This document shows, one piece after another, positions 16,643-25,347 of a stretch of DNA of 64,000 nucleotides (position 1 is the stretch's first letter; each line of letters opens with the position of its first letter). The stretch is taken from positions 2,914,001 to 2,978,000 of the forward strand of contig NZ_JAPELY010000001.1 in assembly GCF_026343295.1 (NCBI RefSeq), written 5' to 3'. Source of the DNA: Streptomyces sp. NBC_00083. GTDB taxonomy: Bacteria > Actinomycetota > Actinomycetes > Streptomycetales > Streptomycetaceae. A model generated the notes under the pieces. That model ran no database searches and was not told where the DNA came from. It saw only the letters and a program-made list of their open reading frames with translations. Both the position numbers and the translations under genes were made by a program.

Positions 16643-17122
16643 TCAGCACGAGTAGCCCCCTGTGCCCAGTCCTGCGGCCCGTTCCCAGCGGTTGTGGCAG
16701 GGATTTATGCCCGCGCGGAAGTACCGGAAGACGAGGCCGAGTCCATATTGCATCCACTGGCGGCGGTGCACACTTTCGTGCCGGATTCGAGCCCGTGTGA
16801 GGTATGCGGGGTTGTTTAAGGTGAAGTAGGTGGTGCCGATCGTGGTGCCGCCGCGGGCGTGGAGAAGATAGCCGCCTGTGCATACACGCATGCCATAGCG
16901 ATATCCGCAGGTGTAGCCGAAGAAGCGGTGGCCTACTCCGGCCAGTCCCCAGCCCAGTGCGCGCGCCGACCAGGCCCGTACTCGCTTGGATCGCCAGAAT
17001 TTCCACGACAACTGGCCCGTGAGGTCGAACTGGTTGACCGGATCCGCAGGGTAACCGTAGGCGTTGGCGTTCCCGCCGTAGACGGGGTCCAGGGAGAGAA
17101 ACCGGCCGGTGTCCGGGTGGGG
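16643..17122 (-). pseudogene. RHS-repeat protein 3' end with metallopeptidase-like C-terminal toxin domain (5' part missing)
   Basis: The retained part starts in the RHS core, [20 protein letters not shown] then [14 protein letters not shown], the hallmark junction before the variable toxin tip. The tip (about 130 residues) has [20 protein letters not shown] followed by [13 protein letters not shown], an H-E-x-x-H zinc-peptidase-like motif, and [16 protein letters not shown]. HExxH plus a distal Glu resembles metallopeptidase-type polymorphic toxin tips. The upstream several kilobases of a normal RHS gene are gone: homology ends at 17122, where the recombinase fragment begins on the other strand. 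It has no visible promoter or start, so it is probably not expressed as a toxin. Confidence 0.75.
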
Positions 17123-17639
17123 ACTGCTCAACCTGTCGGGCGGCGTCGTCACTGCGGGGAAGGAGTGGACGGACGACGGCGCGGTGCATGAAATCCACTC
17201 GCTCAAGTGTCGGGCGGCCACGGACACCCGGCATGTGCCCATCCCGCCGCAGTTCGTGCGCGTCCTTCTGGCTCACGTCGAACGGTTCGGTGTGGCCCTG
17301 GACGGCCGACTGTTCCGGAACCAGGCGGGCGAATACGTGGACGCAGCCGCCTATGGCATGACGTGGGGGCGTGCGCGGAAGTTCGTTCTGACCCGTACGG
17401 AGCTGGCGTCCGGACTGGCCAAGCGGCCCTACGACCTCCGGCACGCAGGGATCTCGTTCTGGCTGTACTCCGGCGTGGACCCGGCCGAGTGTGCGCGCCG
17501 CGCGGGCCAGAGCATCGAGGTCCTTTTCCGCTTCTACGTCAAGTTCTTGGACGGTATCCGAGAGCAGGCCGATCGCCTCATCGAACAGTCGATGGAGGAG
17601 TGGGACCGTGTCAATCAGGGCCCGCCACCCGCCGGCTGA
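17109..17639 (+). pseudogene. Tyrosine recombinase (integrase), C-terminal fragment after the insertion
   Basis: About 176 residues, beginning [20 protein letters not shown], the region immediately following box I in related integrases. Active-site elements present are Lys in [18 protein letters not shown], the Arg/His box RPYDLRHAGISFWLYSGVDP, and the Tyr box VLFRFYVKFLDG. The matching box I fragment lies 1.8 kb upstream at 15171-15299. The C-terminus is complete. The gene is split and lacks its N-terminal domain, so it cannot encode an active recombinase. It marks an old integrative element whose att sites were not found. Confidence 0.85.
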
Positions 17640-17740
17640 ACCCGGGTCTTGGTCCGTGACTGGTCCGGAAGTCCTGGTCAGAGGTGGGGTGGCTGCGGGA
17701 GGAACTGGGAGTTACGGAATAATCCGGACCCGCTCTGATT

Positions 17741-17760
17741 GAGTCGAGTCGAGTCGAGTG
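17741..17760. repeat. GAGTC x3 plus GAGTG microsatellite
   Basis: Four tandem 5-bp units in the 170-bp spacer between the recombinase remnant and the aldehyde dehydrogenase gene. Confidence 0.7.
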
Positions 17761-17811
17761 GAAGACGCCCGCCCGTCAACAGCCCAGGGCAGGCGCCCTC
17801 CGCCCGTGCCT

Positions 17812-19335
17812 CTAGAAGAACCCCAGCTTCTTCGGTGAGTACGACACCAGCAGGTTCTTCGTCTGCTGGTAGTGGTCCAGCATCATCTTGTGGTTCTCCC
17901 GGCCGATCCCCGACTGCTTGTACCCGCCGAAGGCGGCCGCCGCCGGGTAGGCGTGGTAGCAGTTGGTCCAGACTCGGCCGGCCTGGATGGCGCGGCCCGC
18001 GCGGTACGCGGTGTTCATGTCGCGGGTCCAGACGCCCGCGCCGAGGCCGTACAGCGTGTCGTTGGCCGTGGCGATCGCGTCGGCGAGGTCGGTGAACGAG
18101 GTCACCGCCACCACGGGGCCGAAGATCTCCTCCTGGAAGATCCGCATGCGGTTGTCACCCTCGAAGATGGTCGGCTGGACGTAGTAGCCGCCCTCCAACT
18201 CGCCGTCGTGGTGGATCTGTTGGCCACCCGTCAGGATCTTCGCCCCCTCCTGCTGGCCGATGTCCAGGTAGGAGAGGATCTTCTGGAGCTGGTCGTTGGA
18301 GGCCTGGGCTCCGATCATGGTGTCGGTGTCCAGGGGGTGGCCGGGGACGATCCGTTCCGTGCGGGCGATCGCCGCCTCCAGGAACTCGCCGTAGTGGCCG
18401 CGCTGGATCAGGGCGCGCGAGGGGCACGTACAGACCTCGCCCTGGTTCAGGGCGAACATGGTGAACCCTTCGAGCGCCTTGTCGCGGAAGTCGTCGTCCT
18501 GCGCCCACACGTCGTCGAAGAAGATGTTGGGGGACTTGCCGCCCAGTTCGAGGGTGACCGGCTTGATGTTCTCGGAGGCGTACTGCATGATCAACCGCCC
18601 CGTCGTCGTCTCGCCCGTGAACGCGATCTTCGCGACGCGCGGGCTCGACGCCAGCGGCTTGCCGGCCTCGACGCCGAAGCCGTTGACCACGTTCAGCACG
18701 CCCGGGGGCAGCAGGTCCCCGACGATGCTGAGCCAGACGTGGATCGACGCGGGGGTCTGCTCGGCGGGCTTCAGGACCACCGCGTTGCCGGCGGCCAGTG
18801 CCGGGGCCAGCTTCCACACCGCCATCAGGATGGGGAAGTTCCACGGGATGATCTGGCCGACCACGCCGAGCGGCTCGTGGAAGTGGTACGCGATGGTGTC
18901 GTCGTCGAGCTCGCTCAGCGAGCCCTCCTGCGCGCGCAGCGCCCCCGCGAAGTACCGGAAGTGGTCGATGGCCAGCGGAATGTCGGCGGCCAGCGTCTCG
19001 CGGACGGGCTTGCCGTTCTCCCAGCTCTCCGCGACCGCAAGCTCCTCCAGATGGGCCTCCATCCGGTCCGCGATCTTCAGCAGGATGTTCGCGCGGGACT
19101 CCGCCGAGGTGCGCCCCCAGGCGGGCGCCGCCTCGTGGGCCGCGTCCAGGGCCAGCTCGATGTCCTCGGCCGTGCCGCGCGCGATCTCGGTGAAGGGACG
19201 GCCGTTCACGGGGCTCGGGTTCTCGAAGTACTGGCCGCGCCGCGGCGGCACGTACGCGCCGCCGATCCAGTGGTCGTAGCGGGACTGGAACGAGACGAGC
19301 GCACCCTCGCTGCCGGGCGCTGCGTAACGAGTCAT
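17812..19335 (-). CDS. NAD-dependent aldehyde dehydrogenase (acetaldehyde dehydrogenase, ExaC/AldB type)
   Basis: A 507-residue ALDH of normal length. The N-terminus [16 protein letters not shown] matches the acetaldehyde-oxidising subgroup. Catalytic Cys near residue 302 lies in [11 protein letters not shown] and the general-base Glu near 262 in LELGGKSPN. The cofactor loop FTGETTTGR and the [20 protein letters not shown] helix are also visible. It oxidises small aliphatic aldehydes, chiefly acetaldehyde, to acids in the cytoplasm. GGGAGG is upstream of the ATG. The GAF-domain regulator gene ends 56 bp upstream on the same strand; relatives of that regulator activate just this kind of enzyme. 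Confidence 0.95.
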   Translation of the reverse strand: MTRYAAPGSEGALVSFQSRYDHWIGGAYVPPRRGQYFENPSPVNGRPFTEIARGTAEDIELALDAAHEAAPAWGRTSAESRANILLKIADRMEAHLEELAVAESWENGKPVRETLAADIPLAIDHFRYFAGALRAQEGSLSELDDDTIAYHFHEPLGVVGQIIPWNFPILMAVWKLAPALAAGNAVVLKPAEQTPASIHVWLSIVGDLLPPGVLNVVNGFGVEAGKPLASSPRVAKIAFTGETTTGRLIMQYASENIKPVTLELGGKSPNIFFDDVWAQDDDFRDKALEGFTMFALNQGEVCTCPSRALIQRGHYGEFLEAAIARTERIVPGHPLDTDTMIGAQASNDQLQKILSYLDIGQQEGAKILTGGQQIHHDGELEGGYYVQPTIFEGDNRMRIFQEEIFGPVVAVTSFTDLADAIATANDTLYGLGAGVWTRDMNTAYRAGRAIQAGRVWTNCYHAYPAAAAFGGYKQSGIGRENHKMMLDHYQQTKNLLVSYSPKKLGFF

Positions 19336-19391
19336 CTCCGTGGCCTCCCTCTGCCGCGCCGCCCGCCCTTGGGCGGCGCATGGAGCGCACG

Positions 19392-20684
19392 CTAGGCCCG
19401 GGGAGGTTGCAACCCCGTTGCGAGACCCTGCTCGGCCGCCAGCTCCGTCAACCGGGCCCGCACCGAGGCCTGTTGGCACCGGGGGAGCGCCTCCGCGAGC
19501 GCCCGCCACACCGGCAGGTCGTCCTCGCCCCACGGGCTGTACGCCCAGTCGGACAGGAGCCCCGGGTCGGCGCGGGCGATGAGTGCGGCCCGTAGCTGAT
19601 CGGCGAGGCGCCGGCGCAGGCGGGCTACCGCCGGTGCCTGTGAGCCCGGCAGGAGCGGACCGCCGTAGACGTTCATCGCGGCGGCGACCGCGCCGGAGCC
19701 GAGCCGCCGGGCCACCGTGTCGAAGTCCGCGTCCACGGGTGCGGTCAGCCGGTAGGGGCGGGATGCCAGGAGGTCCGGTCCCAACAGGCCGCGCAGGCGC
19801 GACAGTTCGGCCCGCAGCGTCACCGGCCTGACCGTCTCGTCCTCGTACAGGGCCATGAGCATCCCGTCGGTGGTCAGCCCCTCGGGGTGGCAGGCCAGCA
19901 GGACCGCGATCTCGCTGTGGCGGCGGCTGAGGCGCACCGTGCGGCCGTCGGCGTCGAACAGCGCCTCGTCCCGCCCGAGGGCGCACAGGCGGATCGTGGA
20001 GCGGGCGGGGCGCGGTGCGAGCAGCGCCAGTTCGGCCTCGGCTGCCCGCGCGACGGCCTGGACGAAGCCCAGGCTGTGCGGGTGGGCGAGGCTGTCGCCC
20101 CCGGTGAGGTCGACCGCGCCGAGCAGCCGTCCCGTGCGCGGATCGTGGACGGGGGCCGCGGCGCAGGTCCACGCCTGTACCGGACGGCGGAAGTGCTCTG
20201 CCGAGAACACCTGCACCGGGCGGTCCTCGGCCAGCGCGGTGCCGGGCGCGTTGGTCCCCACGGCGGACTCGGCCCAACGGGCGCCCGGTACGAAGTTCAT
20301 GCGTGCGGCCGCCGCACGGGTCCGTGCGTGGCCCTCCACCCACAGCAGCCGTCCCTGCGCGTCGCAGACGGCCACGACGTGCTCGCCGTCCCCGGCGTAC
20401 GCGCCGGTCAACTCCCTTACCACGGGCATGACGCGGGCCAGCGGATGGCCGTCGCGATAGGCGGCGACGTCGTCCTCGCCGAGCTCCACGCGGGCCGCGC
20501 CGTCCGGGCTGACCCGGGCCCGCGCCGAGCGCTGCCACGACGCGGCCACCAGCGGGCGCACCGGCCGCGCCATCCGCCCGTTCGCGGTGAACTGCTCATG
20601 CGCCGAGCGGAGTTGAGGGATTCTTTCCGAAGGGTCGGCCCCGGCGTCGAGGGCCACCCAGGACTCGTCCCGCCTGTCCGTCAC
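19392..20684 (-). CDS. GAF domain-containing transcriptional regulator (AcoR-like, without the AAA+ domain)
   Basis: A 430-residue protein. The GTG beginning [13 protein letters not shown] is chosen because GGGGAGG lies five bases upstream. Residues about 40-230 resemble the N-terminal sensor of acetoin activators ([20 protein letters not shown], a GAF domain with [49 protein letters not shown] end). The C-terminal part has a winged-helix-like segment ([20 protein letters not shown], then [13 protein letters not shown]). Such proteins respond to acetoin or aldehydes and switch on the dehydrogenase downstream, here 56 bp away. The missing AAA+ module means a sigma-54 role is unlikely. Confidence 0.85.
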   Translation of the reverse strand: MTDRRDESWVALDAGADPSERIPQLRSAHEQFTANGRMARPVRPLVAASWQRSARARVSPDGAARVELGEDDVAAYRDGHPLARVMPVVRELTGAYAGDGEHVVAVCDAQGRLLWVEGHARTRAAAARMNFVPGARWAESAVGTNAPGTALAEDRPVQVFSAEHFRRPVQAWTCAAAPVHDPRTGRLLGAVDLTGGDSLAHPHSLGFVQAVARAAEAELALLAPRPARSTIRLCALGRDEALFDADGRTVRLSRRHSEIAVLLACHPEGLTTDGMLMALYEDETVRPVTLRAELSRLRGLLGPDLLASRPYRLTAPVDADFDTVARRLGSGAVAAAMNVYGGPLLPGSQAPAVARLRRRLADQLRAALIARADPGLLSDWAYSPWGEDDLPVWRALAEALPRCQQASVRARLTELAAEQGLATGLQPPRA

Positions 20685-20794
20685 CGCGGCCTCCCCGCAC
20701 ATCGAATGGGCCGCCCCCATCGTCGTCCCCGCCCCACCGTCCGGCAAGGCGCGGGGGGCGGGCATCGTGGGCGGCGGGCACAACCGCGTTCGTC

Positions 20795-21370
20795 TCAGGC
20801 GAAGTTGACCAGTCGGATGTACCGGACCCAGTCCCATTCGGGGCCGGGATCGGTGTGGTCGGTGCCCGGCACCTGATAGTGGCCCAGGATGTGTTCACGG
20901 TCCTTGGGGATGCCGTACCGGTCGCAGATCGACGCGGTCAGCGCCGCCGACTGCTCGTACATCGCGTCGGTGAAGTAGGCGGGCCGGTCGACCCAGCCCT
21001 CGTGCTCGATGCCGATGCTGCGGGTGTTGTAGTCCCAGTTCCCCGCGTGCCAGGCGATGTCGTGCTCCCTGACCATCTGCGCGATGTATCCGTCGGCCGA
21101 GCGCGTCACATAGTGGGCGGACACCTTCTTCGCCGGGTTCTGGAAGATGCCGATCGTGTTGGACCAGGTCTCCTGGGTGACATGGAGGATGACGGAGTCG
21201 ATCGCGTACGCCGAAGGCCTCGACGACGCGGTGCGGTTGGACGGGGACGCCGGCATCCAGTGGGCCCGCGGATAGTCGGTGGTGCCGTCCGCGGCGGCCT
21301 CCGTCGCCGGGAACAGCAGACCGGCGGCGACCGACCCGGCCGCGCCCTGCAGGAGTCTTCTTCGATTCAT
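20795..21370 (-). CDS. Secreted N-acetylmuramoyl-L-alanine amidase (amidase_2 family)
   Basis: A 191-residue zinc amidase that cleaves the bond between MurNAc and the stem peptide of peptidoglycan. The N-terminus MNRRRLLQGAAGSVAAG is a twin-arginine-like signal. The zinc histidines are in SVILHVTQET and GHYQVPGTDHTDPG, and the core segments VSAHYVTRSADGYIAQMVRE, DIAWHAGNWDYNTRSIGIEH and EGWVDRPAYFT are typical of Streptomyces members. The protein ends soon after the zinc site, so there is no separate wall-binding domain. It is 32 bp downstream of the formamidase gene and may be its last co-transcribed neighbour, though the roles are unrelated. Confidence 0.93.
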   Translation of the reverse strand: MNRRRLLQGAAGSVAAGLLFPATEAAADGTTDYPRAHWMPASPSNRTASSRPSAYAIDSVILHVTQETWSNTIGIFQNPAKKVSAHYVTRSADGYIAQMVREHDIAWHAGNWDYNTRSIGIEHEGWVDRPAYFTDAMYEQSAALTASICDRYGIPKDREHILGHYQVPGTDHTDPGPEWDWVRYIRLVNFA

Positions 21371-21401
21371 CGGGGCACCTCTGAGGTGGGAGAGCGATGC
21401 A

Positions 21402-22430
21402 CTAGGAGAGGAGGGAGGCGAGTTGCGCGGAACGCTCCCTCAGATGACGGTGGAGACCCCGGTGCGGCTCGCCCCCGCCGGGCAGCCACTCCTTGCGGAT
21501 CTTGGCGACACAGGTGTAGTTGGTGTCGCAGACATTGGCAAGCGGAGCCTCACCCGCCTGGCTCACGAACTGGTACGCGTCGAGGGCCGACAGGCCGTAG
21601 TCCCGCTCCAGCCAGCGCACCAGGTCCAACTGCGAGATGCGGAAGGCGTCTTCGAGAGGGCGCGCCGAACCCGTCGACATGATGTGGGTGTCCGACTCGA
21701 TGCGCGGCCACGGCGTCGCGACGCCCTTGAGCAGCTCGACCACGACCACCGTGTTCATGGCGCACTCGACGGCCACCCCGCACGTCTCGCCCTCGCCCTG
21801 GCGGGCGTGCCCGTCACCCAGGCTGAACAGGGCGCCCGCCACGTTGACCCCCAGATAGCAGGTCACACCCGCGCGCATCTCCGGCGTGTCCATGTTCCCG
21901 CCGTGTGCGTCGGGCACGAGCGCGGAACGCACCTCCAGATTGGCCGGAGCCACCCCGACCGTGCCGTGCATCGGGTCCATCGGCAGTTCGACCTCGATGT
22001 CGCTCTCGCGGGCCCGGAACAGACAGGTGCCGCGCGCCCGGTCCAGCTCCCACATCCACACCGTCTCCGGCAGCGGCGGCTGGAGCGTGGCCGTGGTGTG
22101 CGTCGAGGTGAGGGCGCCGAACAGGGGGACGGTCGTCGACGCCGCCCAGTCCCGGGCGGGCCTCACGGACACGAAGTGCACGGCGAGCGTGTCGCCCGGC
22201 TCGGCGCCCTCCACGTAGAAGGGGCCCGTCTGCGGATTGAGGAAGGGGAACTCGCAGACGCGTGAGACGAGGTCGTTCTCCGAGCGCACCCGGCCGGCGA
22301 AACAGTCCTCGGTGTAGAGGTCGAGGACGGTTCCGGGGGTCACCCGGGCGATGGGCGGCGCGCCGCCGAACGTCCAGGCGTACTCGTTCTCCTTGGGCCG
22401 CACCGTCAGGATCCGCGGGTCGTCGCTCAT
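21402..22430 (-). CDS. Acetamidase/formamidase family amidohydrolase
   Basis: A 342-residue FmdA/AmdA-type enzyme that hydrolyses short amides to acid and ammonia in the cytoplasm. Characteristic segments are VTPGTVLDLYTEDCFAGRV, NPQTGPFYVEGAEPGDTLAV, PMHGTVGVAP, HGGNMDTPEM (metal-binding HGGN), LGDGHARQGEGETCGVAVEC and YGLSALDAYQFVSQ. The ATG overlaps the stop of the upstream permease by 4 nt (ATGA), so translation is coupled and the permease likely brings in its substrate. Confidence 0.93.
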   Translation of the reverse strand: MSDDPRILTVRPKENEYAWTFGGAPPIARVTPGTVLDLYTEDCFAGRVRSENDLVSRVCEFPFLNPQTGPFYVEGAEPGDTLAVHFVSVRPARDWAASTTVPLFGALTSTHTTATLQPPLPETVWMWELDRARGTCLFRARESDIEVELPMDPMHGTVGVAPANLEVRSALVPDAHGGNMDTPEMRAGVTCYLGVNVAGALFSLGDGHARQGEGETCGVAVECAMNTVVVVELLKGVATPWPRIESDTHIMSTGSARPLEDAFRISQLDLVRWLERDYGLSALDAYQFVSQAGEAPLANVCDTNYTCVAKIRKEWLPGGGEPHRGLHRHLRERSAQLASLLS

Positions 22431-23929
22431 CCTTGTACCGCTCCTGTCTCCTCGTGGTCTTCGTGGTCCTCGTCGGCTTCGACGAGGTGAACGCGGCCGG
22501 TCTGCGCCAGCCGCTCGGGATGCCGGCGCGCGAGCACCACCAGCACGACGGCCCCGGCCGCCATCCAGACCCCGACGACCGGCCCCGCGTACGACACCGG
22601 CGGCGCCAGCTCGGCGACGAAGGAGAACGCGGGGATGCCCGCCGCGGTGAGCAGCGCCGGGACGAACGCGGCGATGCCGAGCACCGGGAACACCAGGTGC
22701 CGCAGAGGGCTGAACAGGTCGCGGCGGCGCCGCAAAAAGTATCCGGCGCAGGCGAGGTCCACCACGATGTACACGCCGATGATCACGGTGACGATGACGG
22801 TGGCGAGCAGCGTGAACGCCGTCACCGGGCCGTAGCCGAGACCGAGTCCCAGGATCGCGGCCACCACCACCGCGAACTGCACGGCGACGCCGGTCACGGG
22901 CGAACGGCGCCGGGGGTGGAGGCGGGCGAAGGAACGCGGGAAGACGCCGATCCGGCCGAGCGCGAACGCCGTGCGGGTCGAGACGGTGGCACAGGCATTG
23001 GCGTTGGCGACGGTCGAGTTGACCACGGCGAGGAACAGGACCACCCAGAAGAGCCCGAACGACGCACGCGCCACCCCCTCCCACGAGGCGCCACCGGACG
23101 CCCCGAACCCGGCGAACCGGTCAGGGCCGTAGTAGACCGCCATCGCGTACGTCGTCAGGACGTACACCACCCCGATGGCCAGGGCCGCCCCGAACACCGC
23201 GCGGCGCACCGTGCGGCGCGGGTTGCGGGCCTCCTCGGCGAGCGGCGCCGCCGCCTCGAATCCGGCGAAGGCCAGCACCGTGTACACCGAGCCTGCGAAT
23301 ACGCCGCCGAACCCTCCGTACCCGTGCGCGGTGTGCGAAGTGCCGAACACCGTGAGGGAGTTGTCGGATCCCGCGGCCACGATCAGCATCGCCGCGAACG
23401 CCACGAACACCAGGACCTCGAAGACGCCGAGCACCGTCCCGAAGCGCGCCGAGGCCCGCACCCCGAAGAACCCGGCGACGGCGATGACCACCGCCCCGGC
23501 GAGCGACCACGGCCACCACAGGTCCGCCGGGCAGGCGGCCCACTGTTCGTGCAGGGTGCCCGCGGTGGTGAACCCCAGCTGCAGCAGGAGCAGGGGCGGC
23601 ACCAGCGCCTCCACGAAGACGTAGCCCCAGCCCACCAGGAACCCCGCGGCGGGGTGAAGGCCCTGGGCGCTGTAGGTGGCGACCGAGCCGGCGGCGGGCA
23701 GCTCCTGCGCGAGTTCCGCCACGCACGCCGCGGTGAACAGGCACGCGACGAGCGCCACCAGGACCGACAGGGGCAGGCTGCCGCCCGCGAAGGCGGCACC
23801 CGCCGGGATCGACGCGGCCACCGCGGCGGCGGGTGCCATCGCGGTGACACTCTGGAAGAGGACCTCGCGCAGGCCGACCGCGTCGCGTGCGAGGCCGACA
23901 TCCGTACGCGTACGCGATGACCCCGGCAC
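22427..23929 (-). CDS. APC superfamily amino acid/amine permease
   Basis: A 500-residue membrane transporter with about 12 hydrophobic helices. The GTG beginning VPGSSRTRTDVGLARDAVGL is preferred because GAGGGAG lies six bases upstream; another GTG 13 codons earlier lacks a good ribosome site. Helix 1 carries VLFQSVTAMAPAAAVAASIP with the unwound Gly-Ala-rich motif of APC transporters. Later come ELPAAGSVATYSAQGL, GFEAAAPLAEEARNPRRTVR and NSTVANANACATVSTRTAFA. Family members import amino acids, amines or amides with protons. Coupling to the formamidase suggests an amide or amine substrate. The C-terminal tail is acidic (EADEDHEDHEE). Confidence 0.9.
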   Translation of the reverse strand: MPGSSRTRTDVGLARDAVGLREVLFQSVTAMAPAAAVAASIPAGAAFAGGSLPLSVLVALVACLFTAACVAELAQELPAAGSVATYSAQGLHPAAGFLVGWGYVFVEALVPPLLLLQLGFTTAGTLHEQWAACPADLWWPWSLAGAVVIAVAGFFGVRASARFGTVLGVFEVLVFVAFAAMLIVAAGSDNSLTVFGTSHTAHGYGGFGGVFAGSVYTVLAFAGFEAAAPLAEEARNPRRTVRRAVFGAALAIGVVYVLTTYAMAVYYGPDRFAGFGASGGASWEGVARASFGLFWVVLFLAVVNSTVANANACATVSTRTAFALGRIGVFPRSFARLHPRRRSPVTGVAVQFAVVVAAILGLGLGYGPVTAFTLLATVIVTVIIGVYIVVDLACAGYFLRRRRDLFSPLRHLVFPVLGIAAFVPALLTAAGIPAFSFVAELAPPVSYAGPVVGVWMAAGAVVLVVLARRHPERLAQTGRVHLVEADEDHEDHEETGAVQG

Positions 23930-24027
23930 GGTCGGCTCCCTCGGTCGGTCAACGGGCAGGCCCTTCACGGGAGTTACCGTACGGTCCGAGGCGTGCGGGG
24001 TGGAAGGGGACAAACGGCCTGCCCGGT

Positions 24028-25347
24028 TCAGGCGCCGGTGCCGCCCTCGTCCGGGCCTGCCACGGTGGCGAGGGCCGCCGCCGGGTCCTGGTCGGCCGGG
24101 CCCGCGGGGGTCCAGCGGCCGCGCTCCTTGCGGTAGGGCCACCAGCGGCCGTCGGGGCCAAACCGCAGCTGGGCGTCCCGGCCGGTCACCGTCCAGCGGT
24201 TGGCGCCGGCAGAGCGCAGGGCGGGGCGCTCGGCATCGGCCCAGGCGCGGTCGAGGTCCGACAGGGCCCGAGCCAGTTCCTCCCGTCCCGGAACCCACTC
24301 CTCCTCCAGGGCGCGCAGCGAGGCGACCCCGCCGAACCGCCAGGCGCGTACGGCCGCCGACAGGTCGGCGGGGCGGCGGCCCGAAGCGGCCGCGAGCCGC
24401 GCGGAGAGACGGCTGTCAGGGCATCCGGCCGCCAGCCGGACCAGATCCTGATCGTCCGTCAACTCCCCTTCGACAGGCCTGGTTTCATGACCCGGCGTGA
24501 GTGCGTCCGCGAGCAGACGGTGGGCCCGTCGCGCGGTGTCGGCGGCCAGGAACTCCAGGGCCGCCGGATCCACTCCGGGCTCCGGCGCGGTCTCGGTGTC
24601 CAGGTGCGCGGGGCCGCCCGGCTCCGGCGGCAGACCGGGCGGGTCGGGCAGCGGCGGAACGATGTCGCGGGCCGCGAACGCCTCGTCGGCCGGGACTCCG
24701 TGCGCCGTCGCGGCCCCGTCGGCGGCCGGAGCGGCGCCACTGCGTTCCTGGAGGGCGTCGAGCAGCGCCCGTTCGGTGCGGCCCCGCAGCAGGAGCAGGA
24801 CGAACGGGTCCTGGTCCAGGAGACGGGCCACCTGATAGCAGAGCGCCGCGGTGTGCGGGCAGTGGTCCCACGCCTCGCACCCGCACTCGGGGTCCAAGTC
24901 GCCTATGCGCGGCAGCAGTTCGATGCCCTCGCTCGCCGCGTCCTCCACCAGGTGCGGTGGCATCTCGCGGTCGAGGAGGGCCGCGATGTGTCCGGCGCGC
25001 TCCGCGGCCATGGCGAGGAAGCGGTCCCACTCGTCCGCGTCCAGCTCCTGGAGCAGTACGTCGCCGCGGTGGTGCGATCCGTCCGGGTCCCGCACGACGG
25101 CGGTGATCCGGCCGGGACGTACGGTCACCGCGCCGACCGCGCCCGCTCGGGCCAGGCGGCGCCCCCGCTTGAGCTGCTGCCGGTCGAGCGCCGTGTCCTC
25201 CAGCGCCTTGAGCCATGCCTGGCCCCACCAACTGGTCGCAAAGGCACGGCCGTTCACGGGTGGCAGGGGTTCGAAGGTGCGCTCGTTCCGGGCGGCGTGC
25301 CCGTACGTGTCGTGCTCGTACGGGTCGGCCTTGTGTGTGTCGCTCAT
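24028..25347 (-). CDS. SWIM zinc finger protein
   Basis: A 439-residue protein. N-terminal segments GRAFATSWWGQAWLKALEDT and RLARAGAVGAVTVRPGRITA are typical of actinobacterial proteins paired with SNF2 helicases. The SWIM motif C-x-C-x(n)-C-x-H is present as CGCEAWDHCPH (about residues 151-161), a zinc finger thought to bind DNA or protein. The rest is low-complexity linker and helical repeats, with RWWPYRKERGRWTPAG at the end. Its start overlaps nothing upstream: the SNF2 gene stops at its ATG with a 4-nt overlap (ATGA), so the two are translated together and probably act as one DNA-remodelling complex. Confidence 0.9.
   Translation of the reverse strand: MSDTHKADPYEHDTYGHAARNERTFEPLPPVNGRAFATSWWGQAWLKALEDTALDRQQLKRGRRLARAGAVGAVTVRPGRITAVVRDPDGSHHRGDVLLQELDADEWDRFLAMAAERAGHIAALLDREMPPHLVEDAASEGIELLPRIGDLDPECGCEAWDHCPHTAALCYQVARLLDQDPFVLLLLRGRTERALLDALQERSGAAPAADGAATAHGVPADEAFAARDIVPPLPDPPGLPPEPGGPAHLDTETAPEPGVDPAALEFLAADTARRAHRLLADALTPGHETRPVEGELTDDQDLVRLAAGCPDSRLSARLAAASGRRPADLSAAVRAWRFGGVASLRALEEEWVPGREELARALSDLDRAWADAERPALRSAGANRWTVTGRDAQLRFGPDGRWWPYRKERGRWTPAGPADQDPAAALATVAGPDEGGTGA

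Noticed and set aside
16643..17639. A single intact RHS or integrase gene here
   Set aside because: The two overlapping frames are on opposite strands and both lack their N-terminal parts.
22262..23920. 552-residue open frame opposite the APC permease
   Set aside because: Arg/Gly/His-rich shadow of a high-GC gene; no domain, and the opposite strand encodes a clear transporter.
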